From Pseudaquabacterium inlustre (GTDB lineage Bacteria > Pseudomonadota > Gammaproteobacteria > Burkholderiales > Burkholderiaceae_C), in contig NZ_JBBUTH010000004.1 of assembly GCF_038066595.1 (NCBI RefSeq), positions 614,259-678,258 of the forward strand: a stretch of 64,000 nt of DNA. Reading direction: 5' to 3'. Under the pieces are notes generated by a model, which saw only the letters and a program-made list of their open reading frames with translations, ran no database searches and had not been told where the DNA came from. The translations under genes were made by a program, and so were the position numbers. This document shows positions 7,500 to 14,662 of this stretch, piece by piece; position 1 is the first letter of the stretch, and the number at the start of each line of letters is the position of its first letter.

Positions 7500-9926
7500 A
7501 TGCAGTTTCCTGAATCCTGGTTGCGCGAGTTCTGCAACCCGCCGCTGAACACCGCCGAACTGGCTGACCTGCTGACCATGTCGGGCCTGGAAGTGGAAGA
7601 GATGCGCCCGGTGGCGCCACCCTTCACCGGCGTGGTGGTGGCCGAGATCGTCGAGGCCGAACAGCACCCGAATGCCGACCGCCTGCGCGTGTGCCGTGTC
7701 GATGCCGGCCCGCACAGCAAGGACGGCCCGCTGCAGATCGTCTGCGGTGCGCCCAACGCCCGCGTGGGCATCAAGGTGCCGCTGGCCCTGGTGGGCGCGG
7801 CGCTGCCGCCGGCCGAGGAGGGCGGCGCGCCCTTCGCCATCAAGGTGGGCAAGCTGCGTGGTGTCGAGAGTTTCGGCATGCTGTGTTCGGCCCGTGAACT
7901 CAAGCTCAGCGAGGACCATGGCGGCCTGCTGGAACTGGCCGCCGATGCGACCGTGGGCCAGGACATCCGCGCCCACCTGAACCTCGACGACACCGTCTTC
8001 ACGCTCAAGCTCACGCCCAACCTGGCGCACCTGCTGTCGGTGTACGGCATCGCGCGCGAGGTCTCGGCGCTGACCGGCGCGCCACTCAACAGCCCGGCCT
8101 TCCCGCCGGTGGCGGTGACGCAGGACAGCCGCCTGCCGGTGGAAGTGCATGCGCCCGACCTGTGCGGCCGCTTCTCGGGCCGCACGGTGCGGGGCGTGAA
8201 CACGCAGGCCAAGACGCCGGCCTGGATGGTCGAGCGCCTGGCGCGCTGCGGCCAGCGTTCGGTGAGCCCGCTGGTCGACATCTCGAACTACGTGATGTTC
8301 GAGTACGGCCGCCCGTCGCACATCTTCGACCTCGACAAGATCCACGAGAAGCTGGTGGTGCGCTGGGGCGCGGTCGGCGAGACGCTGAAGCTGCTGAACG
8401 GCAACACCGTGACGCTGGACGAGACCGTGGGCGTGATCGCCGATGCGCAGGCCGTGGAATCGCTGGCCGGCATCATGGGTGGCGACGCCACCGCGGTGAA
8501 CGACGACACGCGCAACATCTACATCGAGGCGGCGTTCTGGTGGCCGCAGGCCGTGGCTGGCCGCTCGCGCCGCTACAACTTCAGCACCGATGCGGGCCAC
8601 CGCTTCGAGCGTGGCGTCGACCCGGCACAGACGGTGGAGCACATCGAGCGCATCACCCAGCTGGTGCTGGACATCTGCGGCGGCCAGGCTGGCCCGATGG
8701 ATGACCAGACACTGCGTCTGCCAGCACGCCAGCCGGTGGCGCTGCGCGTTGAGCGCGCGGCCAAGGTCATCGGCATGCCGGTCACGCAGGCGCAGTGCGC
8801 CCAGGTGTTCCAGCGTCTGGGCCTGGCCTTCACCGAGGCCGCCGGTCGCCTGACCGTCACGCCGCCGAGCTGGCGTTTCGACCTGGCCATCGAGGAAGAC
8901 CTGATCGAGGAGGTCGTCCGCGTCATCGGCTACAACGCGCTGCCGCCCACGCCGCCGGTGGCGCCGGTCACCGGCCAACTGCGCGCCGAGAACCAGCGCA
9001 GTCGCCATGCGGTGCGCCATGCGCTGGCCGCACTCGGCTACCAGGAGACGATCAACTTCAGCTTCGTGGAAGCACGTTGGGAGCATGAGCTAGCCGGCAA
9101 TGCCGATCCGATCCGCGTGCTGAACCCGATCGCCGCGCCGCTGGCGGTGATGCGATCCAGCCTGATCGGCAGCCTGGTGGCCGTGCTGCGCCACAACCTG
9201 GCGCGCAAGGCCCCGCGCGTGCGCGTGTTCGAACTGGGCCGCGTGGCGATGCGCGATGCCGCGGTGACCGACAGCGACACCACCGTGGCCGGTGTGCACC
9301 AGCCGATGCGTGTGGCCGGCCTGGCCTATGGCCCGCTGGACATCACGCAATGGGGCACGGCCGAGCGTGCCGTCGACTTCTTCGACCTGAAGGGCGATGT
9401 CGAGGCGCTGCTGGCGCCGCGCCAGGCGCGCTTCGAGCCGGCTGCCCATCCGGCGCTGCACCCGGGCCGCAGCGCGCAGGTGATCGTCGATGGCCAGGCC
9501 ATCGGCTTCATCGGTGAGTTGCACCCGAAGTGGCGCCAGGCCTATGAGCTGCCGCAGGCACCGCTGCTGTTCGAACTGGACCTGGACGCCGTGCAGCAGC
9601 GCGGTGTGCCGGTGGGCCAGGCGATCCCGCGTCACCAGGCCGCGCTGCGCGACCTGGCCCTGGTGGTGGGCGAGCAGGCCAGCCACGATGCGCTGATCGC
9701 GGCGCTGCGCGATGACCCCGCGGGCCTGGTGCAGTCGGCCACGCTGTTCGACGTCTACCGCCCGGCCAAGCCGGCCGCCGACATGGCCGCCGGTGAGCGC
9801 AGCATGGCCGTGCGCCTGGAACTGCTGGACCGCGAGGCCACGCTGACCGACGAGCGCATCGAGGCCGCCGTCACCGCCGCCGTGGCCCGCGCGGCCGCGT
9901 CCGTCGGCGCGCGCCTGCGTGCCTGA
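7500..9926 (+). CDS. pheT: Phenylalanine--tRNA ligase beta subunit
   Basis: 808 residues, typical length. It starts MQFPESWLREFCNPPLNT and has an N-terminal OB-fold/tRNA-binding region (EAEQHPNADRLRVCRVDAG), a B3/B4 editing region, the B5 DNA-binding-like domain, the catalytic-like core, and a C-terminal ferredoxin-fold anticodon-binding domain (RHQAALRDLALVV...). It partners PheS. ihfA follows within 55 nt, the conserved pheST-ihfA order. Confidence 0.97.
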   Translation: MQFPESWLREFCNPPLNTAELADLLTMSGLEVEEMRPVAPPFTGVVVAEIVEAEQHPNADRLRVCRVDAGPHSKDGPLQIVCGAPNARVGIKVPLALVGAALPPAEEGGAPFAIKVGKLRGVESFGMLCSARELKLSEDHGGLLELAADATVGQDIRAHLNLDDTVFTLKLTPNLAHLLSVYGIAREVSALTGAPLNSPAFPPVAVTQDSRLPVEVHAPDLCGRFSGRTVRGVNTQAKTPAWMVERLARCGQRSVSPLVDISNYVMFEYGRPSHIFDLDKIHEKLVVRWGAVGETLKLLNGNTVTLDETVGVIADAQAVESLAGIMGGDATAVNDDTRNIYIEAAFWWPQAVAGRSRRYNFSTDAGHRFERGVDPAQTVEHIERITQLVLDICGGQAGPMDDQTLRLPARQPVALRVERAAKVIGMPVTQAQCAQVFQRLGLAFTEAAGRLTVTPPSWRFDLAIEEDLIEEVVRVIGYNALPPTPPVAPVTGQLRAENQRSRHAVRHALAALGYQETINFSFVEARWEHELAGNADPIRVLNPIAAPLAVMRSSLIGSLVAVLRHNLARKAPRVRVFELGRVAMRDAAVTDSDTTVAGVHQPMRVAGLAYGPLDITQWGTAERAVDFFDLKGDVEALLAPRQARFEPAAHPALHPGRSAQVIVDGQAIGFIGELHPKWRQAYELPQAPLLFELDLDAVQQRGVPVGQAIPRHQAALRDLALVVGEQASHDALIAALRDDPAGLVQSATLFDVYRPAKPAADMAAGERSMAVRLELLDREATLTDERIEAAVTAAVARAAASVGARLRA

Positions 9927-9978
9927 GCGCACCAACGCGTTCACAATGCCCGTCAGCCGTACCGAGGACACCCACAAC

Positions 9979-10341
9979 ATGAACACCGAGGACACGAAGA
10001 CCGACCGCGTGATCCTGCCGTCGTTGGAGACGCCCACGCTGACCAAGGCCGAACTGGCCGAGCTGCTGTTCGAGCGCCTGGGGCTGAACAAGCGCGAATC
10101 GAAGGACATGGTCGAGGCCTTCTTCGAGATCGTGCACCAGACCCTGGTGGACGGCAGCGACGTCAAGCTCTCGGGCTTCGGCAACTTCAACATCCGCCGC
10201 AAGGCGCCCCGCCCGGGGCGCAACCCGCGCACCGGCGAGGCGATCCCGATCAAGGCGCGCAACGTGGTGACGTTCCACGCCAGCCACAAGCTCAAGGCCA
10301 TCGTGCAAGGCGATACCCCGCTGGGGGAGGACTTCGAGTAG
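9979..10341 (+). CDS. ihfA: Integration host factor alpha subunit
   Basis: 120 residues if started at ATG 9979, which has GAGGA at 9964-9968. The longer frame from 9919 overlaps pheT and is unlikely. HU/IHF hallmarks are present: LTKAELAELLFERLGLNKRE, VKLSGFGNFNIRRKAPRPGR with the DNA-intercalating Pro arm, and RNPRTGEAIPI. As in E. coli it follows pheT. It forms a heterodimer with IhfB, not in this window, and bends DNA at promoters and recombination sites. Confidence 0.95.
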   Translation: MNTEDTKTDRVILPSLETPTLTKAELAELLFERLGLNKRESKDMVEAFFEIVHQTLVDGSDVKLSGFGNFNIRRKAPRPGRNPRTGEAIPIKARNVVTFHASHKLKAIVQGDTPLGEDFE

Positions 10342-10375
10342 AGTCTGAGCTCGCCCGGCTACCGCCTTGATCCAT

Positions 10376-10840
10376 ATGGAGAATTCGCTTCCCGCGATTC
10401 CCGCCAAGCGCTACTTCACCATTGGTGAGGTGAGCGAGTTGTGCGGCGTCAAGCCGTATGTGCTGCGCTATTGGGAGCAGGAGTTCACCCAGCTCAAGCC
10501 CATGAAGCGCCGCGGCAACCGCCGCTATTACCAGCACCATGAGGTGCTGCTGATCCGCCGCATCCGCGATCTGCTGTACGACCAGGGCTTCACGATCAGC
10601 GGTGCGCGCAACCAGCTGGGCGAGCTGGCCGCTGCGGCCCGTGCGGTGGGCGCCGCGGGCCTGTCCCTCGACGGCGCGGCGGGTCTGGACATGGGCGATG
10701 CCGGGCTGCCGGACGACGAGGTGCTGGCCGATTCGGCGGGGTCGGGCGACGAGCCGATTCCGGTGCCCGAAGTGATGGAACTGGCCCCATCCCAGCTGCG
10801 CGCTGAACTGATGTCGATTCGTGCGCTGCTGGCTTTCTGA
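10376..10840 (+). CDS. MerR family transcriptional regulator
   Basis: 154 residues from ATG 10376. The N-terminal winged helix has the MerR pattern YFTIGEVSELCGVKPYVLRYWE with the wing MKRRGNRRYYQHHEV (residues ~12-65), then a helical dimerisation segment and an acidic, low-complexity tail. No metal-binding Cys motif is visible. A MerR-like gene directly downstream of ihfA is a recurrent proteobacterial arrangement, but its effector and targets are not known to me. It ends 35 nt before tRNA-Pro. Confidence 0.85.
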   Translation: MENSLPAIPAKRYFTIGEVSELCGVKPYVLRYWEQEFTQLKPMKRRGNRRYYQHHEVLLIRRIRDLLYDQGFTISGARNQLGELAAAARAVGAAGLSLDGAAGLDMGDAGLPDDEVLADSAGSGDEPIPVPEVMELAPSQLRAELMSIRALLAF

Positions 10841-10863
10841 AACGCGTTTTTTCTGTCTATAAT
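10834..10863 (+). promoter_or_regulatory. Promoter of tRNA-Pro(GGG)
   Basis: A perfect TATAAT lies at 10858-10863, 12 nt before the tRNA 5' end. TTTCTG at 10834-10839 is a weak -35 at 18-nt spacing. Confidence 0.65.
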
Positions 10864-10875
10864 GTGAGGCTCAGT

Positions 10876-10952
10876 CGGGGTGTAGCGCAGCCTGGTAGCG
10901 CACTTGCATGGGGTGCAAGGGGTCGCGAGTTCGAATCCCGCCACCCCGACCA
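10876..10952 (+). tRNA. tRNA-Pro, anticodon GGG
   Basis: 77 nt including encoded CCA. The acceptor arms CGGGGTG and CACCCCG pair fully. The anticodon stem CTTGC/GCAAG encloses loop ATGGGGT, giving anticodon GGG. The T loop TTCGAAT is intact. The first base C pairing with G is normal for Pro tRNAs. Confidence 0.97.
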
Positions 10953-10963
10953 TTGAACGAGAG

Positions 10964-10990
10964 GCCCGAGTTCGCAAGAACTCGGGCTTT
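10964..10990 (+). terminator. Terminator after tRNA-Pro
   Basis: GCCCGAGTTC (10964-10973) pairs with GAACTCGGGC (10978-10987) around a GCAA tetraloop, followed by TTT. It is a strong 10-bp stem located 12 nt after the tRNA. Confidence 0.85.
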
Positions 10991-11028
10991 GTCGTTTCTG
11001 GGCCCTGCCGATTCAGCGGCGTTGCGTG

Positions 11029-11421
11029 TCAGTGACCCGACCAGAACTGACGCAGCAGGCTCCAGCGGCCATGCTCGGGCAGGTCTTCGGTGGCGCGGTC
11101 CAGGTAGTCGCGCAGGCGGCGCAGTTCCAGCGCCACCGGGCGCGGAAAGCCCTGGCGGCCGCCGCGACGGTCGATCAGCAGGTTGTCCAGCACGTCACGC
11201 GCCTCGGCGGGATCGCGCCAGTACCAGGCGATCTGGTTGGCCACGCGGGGAAACAGTTCGCACAGTCGCTGCGGCCGACGGCCTGCGGGCAGGCGGCGCA
11301 GCCACTGCCGGGTGGTGCCGGTGAGTGATTCATCGGAGTGCCGGCCGGGACGGCGCATGGCCTCCCAGCCCTCCAGCGAGGGCACCGGGGCGGTGGGATC
11401 GGAGTTCCAGGGAGCGCGCAT
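11029..11421 (-). CDS. Conserved-looking hypothetical protein, 130 aa
   Basis: 130 residues from an ATG at 11421. The start is uncertain because no Shine-Dalgarno is evident and the frame stays open upstream. The protein is rich in Arg, Trp and Pro with no signal peptide or membrane span. A compact core reads LCELFPRVANQIAWYW, then LLIDRRGGRQGFPRPV and helical LELRRLRDYLDRATE. I do not recognise the family. It lies downstream of hppA on the same strand, separated by 193 nt with two strong hairpins, so it may have its own transcript. Codon use resembles the neighbours. Confidence 0.6.
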   Translation of the reverse strand: MRAPWNSDPTAPVPSLEGWEAMRRPGRHSDESLTGTTRQWLRRLPAGRRPQRLCELFPRVANQIAWYWRDPAEARDVLDNLLIDRRGGRQGFPRPVALELRRLRDYLDRATEDLPEHGRWSLLRQFWSGH

Positions 11422-11539
11422 CTGCCGGATATCGACGAAGTGCGCGGCAGCTTGAGGGGCTGCATCGGGTGATGCGGGAAAGTCCCTGTGCGTGGCGTCT
11501 GGCACTTGATGCTTTGTGTCGTACGAGCTGCAGAAGCGA

Positions 11540-11602
11540 CCAGGCCAGCCCGTGGGCTGGCCTGGCAGGGCACTGCACCGGCCTGGCTGCGCAGGCCGGT
11601 GC
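11540..11602. other. Two strong tandem hairpins downstream of hppA
   Basis: CCAGGCCAGCC (11540-11550) pairs with GGCTGGCCTGG (11555-11565). GCACCGGCCTG (11575-11585) pairs with CAGGCCGGTGC (11592-11602). Both are perfect 11-bp stems. Neither is followed by a T run on either strand, so they may be factor-assisted terminators or mRNA 3'-end stabilisers for hppA, whose stop is 12 nt away. Confidence 0.5.
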
Positions 11603-11614
11603 GCGCTCACGCGG

Positions 11615-13819
11615 TCATTGCGACGCGGCGGAGGCCGGCGCAGCGGGCGCTGCAGCCGTTGATGCAGCCGGTGGTGTGGCTGTCGGTGTGGCCGTTGCCG
11701 TGGCGGCGGGCGCCCCGGCATGGTTGTCGGCCGGCTTGCTGGTACCGGTCATCGGCAGCAGCGGCACGATCAGCAGCGCCACGATGTTGATGATCTTGAT
11801 CAGCGGGTTGACGGCGGGGCCGGCGGTGTCCTTGTACGGATCGCCCACGGTGTCGCCGGTGACGGCGCTCTTGTGCGCGTCGGAGCCCTTCTTGTGCAGC
11901 TTGCCATCGGCGTCGGTGAAGCCTTCCTCGATCAGCTTCTTGGCGTTGTCCCAGGCGCCGCCACCCGTGCACATGCTGATGCCGACAAAGAGGCCCGTGA
12001 CGATGGTGCCCATCAGCAGGCCTCCGAGTGCGGCCGGACCCAGCAGCATGCCCACCAGGATGGGCACCACCACCGGCAGCAGCGACGGCACGATCATTTC
12101 CTTGATCGCGGCCGTGGTCAGCATGTCGACGGCGGCGCTGTAGTCCGGCTTCTTCTTGCCGGCCATGATCTCGCCGCCCTGGAACTGGCGGCGCACCTCC
12201 ACCACCACGCTGCCGGCCGCGCGGCCCACGGCCTCCATGGCCATGGCGCCGAACAGGTAGGGGATCAGGCCGCCGATGAACAGGCCCACGATCACCATGT
12301 GGTTGCTCAGGTCGAAGCTGACGTGCATGCCCTGCGATTCGAGCGCGTGCGTGTAGTCGGCAAACAGCACCAGCGCGGCCAGGCCGGCCGAGCCGATGGC
12401 GTAGCCCTTGGTCACCGCCTTGGTGGTGTTGCCCACGGCGTCCAGCGGGTCGGTGACGTCGCGCACGCTGTCGGGCAGTTCGGCCATCTCGGCGATGCCG
12501 CCACCGTTGTCGGTGATCGGGCCGTAGGCGTCCAGCGCGACGATGATGCCGGCCATGCTCAGCATGGCCGTGGCACCGATGGCGATGCCGTACAGGCCGG
12601 CCAGCCAGTAGGCACCGACGATGGCCAGGCAGACGAAGATCACCGGCCAGGCGGTGGACTTCATGCTGACGCCCAGGCCGGCGATGACGTTGGTGCCGTG
12701 GCCGGTGGTGGAGGCCTGCGCCACGTGCTGCACCGGGGCGAACTGCGTGCCGGTGTAGTACTCGGTGATCCACACCATCGCCGCGGTGAGCAGCAGGCCG
12801 ACCACGCAGGTGCCGAACAGCGCCATCGCCGACACCTTGCCACCGGCGGCCAGTTCAAGGCCGTTCGGGAACAGTGCGGTGGTCACGCCGTAGAACGCCA
12901 CCAACGAGATGACGCCGGCGATGATCAGGCCCTTGTAGAGCGCGGGCATCACGTTCTTCATGCCGGGGCTGGCCTTGACGAAGCCGCAGCCGATGATCGA
13001 CGCGATGATCGACACGCCGCCCAGCAGCAGCGGGTACACCGCGGCCGTCATGCTGGCGGCCGTGGTGACCATCAGCGCGCCCAACGCCATGGTGGCGATC
13101 AGCGTGACCGCGTAGGTCTCGAACAGGTCGGCGGCCATGCCGGCGCAGTCGCCCACGTTGTCGCCCACATTGTCTGCAATCACCGCCGGGTTGCGCGGGT
13201 CGTCCTCGGGGATGCCGGCCTCGACCTTGCCCACCAGGTCGGCGCCCACGTCAGCGCCCTTGGTGAAGATGCCGCCGCCCAGCCGCGCGAAGATCGAGAT
13301 CAGGCTGGAGCCGAAGGCCAGGCCCAGCAACGGCTTGAGCGTGGCCGGGTCGGCCTTGGCGCCACCGCTCAGGTACCAGAAGAACATGCCCACGCCCAGC
13401 AGGCCCAGGCCCACCACCAGCATGCCGGTGATGGCGCCGCCCTTGAAGGCGACATCCAGCGCCGGGCCGATGCCCTTGGTGGCCGCCTGCGTGGTGCGCA
13501 CATTGGCGCGCACCGAGACGTTCATGCCGATGAAGCCGCAGGCGCCCGAGAGCACGGCACCGAGCACGAAGCCGATGGCCGTGGCCGTGCCCAGTTGCCA
13601 GAGGATCAGCACCGCCAGCACGACGCCGACGATGCCGATGGTGCGGTATTGACGCGCAAGGTACGCGGCCGCACCTTGCTGGATGGCGCCAGCGATCTCC
13701 TGCATGCGGGCGTTGCCCGCGTCCTGGTTCAAGATCCAGCTTCGCTGTACGAAGCCATACAACACGGCCGCCAGGCCGCACGCAAGCGCGATGTAGAGCG
13801 CCATCGTGGTGGAAATCAA
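11615..13819 (-). CDS. hppA: K+-independent H+-translocating membrane pyrophosphatase
   Basis: 734 residues, about 15-16 membrane spans. The cytoplasmic PPi site is visible as GADVGADLVGKVEAGIPEDD and DNVGDNVGDCAGMAADLFE. The discriminator motif reads GNTTKAVTKGYAIGSAGL, with Lys at residue 467 where K+-dependent enzymes have Ala, so this should be a K+-independent H+ pump coupling PPi hydrolysis to proton export. A TTG start at 13819 is supported by AAGGAG with 5-nt spacing; the next ATG (13804) is too far from the SD. The last ~45 residues form an Ala/Thr/Pro low-complexity tail. It is divergent from ppa, pairing membrane and soluble pyrophosphatases. Confidence 0.95.
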   Translation of the reverse strand: MISTTMALYIALACGLAAVLYGFVQRSWILNQDAGNARMQEIAGAIQQGAAAYLARQYRTIGIVGVVLAVLILWQLGTATAIGFVLGAVLSGACGFIGMNVSVRANVRTTQAATKGIGPALDVAFKGGAITGMLVVGLGLLGVGMFFWYLSGGAKADPATLKPLLGLAFGSSLISIFARLGGGIFTKGADVGADLVGKVEAGIPEDDPRNPAVIADNVGDNVGDCAGMAADLFETYAVTLIATMALGALMVTTAASMTAAVYPLLLGGVSIIASIIGCGFVKASPGMKNVMPALYKGLIIAGVISLVAFYGVTTALFPNGLELAAGGKVSAMALFGTCVVGLLLTAAMVWITEYYTGTQFAPVQHVAQASTTGHGTNVIAGLGVSMKSTAWPVIFVCLAIVGAYWLAGLYGIAIGATAMLSMAGIIVALDAYGPITDNGGGIAEMAELPDSVRDVTDPLDAVGNTTKAVTKGYAIGSAGLAALVLFADYTHALESQGMHVSFDLSNHMVIVGLFIGGLIPYLFGAMAMEAVGRAAGSVVVEVRRQFQGGEIMAGKKKPDYSAAVDMLTTAAIKEMIVPSLLPVVVPILVGMLLGPAALGGLLMGTIVTGLFVGISMCTGGGAWDNAKKLIEEGFTDADGKLHKKGSDAHKSAVTGDTVGDPYKDTAGPAVNPLIKIINIVALLIVPLLPMTGTSKPADNHAGAPAATATATPTATPPAASTAAAPAAPASAASQ

Positions 13820-14003
13820 GGTATCTCCTTCCTCGTCGGTTCAGGCCCTGTGATTTGCGCCGCGAATCTCTTGGCTACCGGGCAGACCCGGCCATGGCAG
13901 CGGTCGCCGGACCAATGTAAGGGAAGCGTCATCGATCGGACCCCGTGTTTTCCTGCGGTAGCGCAAGACCGCTGTCCGTCAGGGCGGGGTCATCCGGCAT
14001 CCG

Positions 14004-14009
14004 TAGAAT
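14004..14009 (+). promoter_or_regulatory. Candidate -10 for ppa
   Basis: TAGAAT at 14004-14009 sits 49 nt before the ppa ATG in the 238-bp divergent hppA/ppa region. On the other strand TACATT (13919-13914) is a candidate hppA -10. No clear -35 was found for either. Confidence 0.35.
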
Positions 14010-14057
14010 GGGGGTTTCCCCGCAAACTGCACCGGCACTGCCGCTACGAGCACAACC

Positions 14058-14597
14058 ATGAGCCTGCACAACGTGACCCCCGGCGCCAAGGCGCCCGACG
14101 AGTTCAACGTGATCATCGAGATCCCGATGAACGGCGACCCGATCAAGTACGAGGTCGACCATGAGTCCGGCGCCCTGTTCGTCGACCGCTTCATGAGCAC
14201 CTCGATGCACTACCCGTGCAACTACGGCTACATCCCCAACACGCTGGCCGACGACGGCGATCCGGTGGATGTGCTGGTGATCACGCCGGTGCCGCTGATC
14301 CCGGGCGTGGTGGTGACCTGCCGTCCGCTGGGCATGCTGAAGATGGACGACGAAGCCGGTGGCGACAACAAGCTGCTGGCCGTGCCCATCGACAAGATCC
14401 TGTCGGTCTACAGCCAGTGGCAGAAGCCGGAAGACCTGAACCCGCTGCGCCTGAAGACCATCCAGCACTTCTTCGAGCACTACAAGGACCTCGAAGCCGG
14501 CAAGTGGGTCAAGGTGATCGGCTGGGAAGGCCCCGAGGCCGCCAAGGGCGAAGTCACCGAGGGCATGGCCCGCTACCAGGCCGACGCCAAGAAGTAA
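14058..14597 (+). CDS. ppa: Inorganic pyrophosphatase, soluble
   Basis: 179 residues, family I. Landmarks are EIPMNGDPIKYEVDHESG, FVDRFMSTSMHYPCNYGYIP, the metal-binding DDGDPVDVLVI, and HFFEHYKDLEAGKWVKV. It hydrolyses cytosolic PPi to two Pi to drive biosynthesis. It is transcribed away from hppA, and a perfect 12-bp hairpin follows the stop. Confidence 0.97.
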   Translation: MSLHNVTPGAKAPDEFNVIIEIPMNGDPIKYEVDHESGALFVDRFMSTSMHYPCNYGYIPNTLADDGDPVDVLVITPVPLIPGVVVTCRPLGMLKMDDEAGGDNKLLAVPIDKILSVYSQWQKPEDLNPLRLKTIQHFFEHYKDLEAGKWVKVIGWEGPEAAKGEVTEGMARYQADAKK

Positions 14598-14616
14598 GCC
14601 GCTGCCGCGGCCATGA

Positions 14617-14642
14617 ACAACGGGCCCCGCGGGGCCCGTTGT
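14617..14642. terminator. Bidirectional terminator between ppa and the GNAT fusion gene
   Basis: ACAACGGGCCCC (14617-14628) pairs perfectly with GGGGCCCGTTGT (14631-14642). The following plus-strand bases are CGTTTC. It separates two convergent genes. Confidence 0.8.
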
Positions 14643-14662
14643 CGTTTCTGTCGGGTGGGGGG

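Noticed and set aside
6234..9086. A 950-codon open frame antisense to pheS/pheT
   Set aside because: Same composition artefact; the plus strand holds unmistakable PheS and PheT.
9919..10341. A longer ihfA from GTG 9919
   Set aside because: It overlaps the end of pheT, and the internal ATG 9979 has a Shine-Dalgarno and matches family length.
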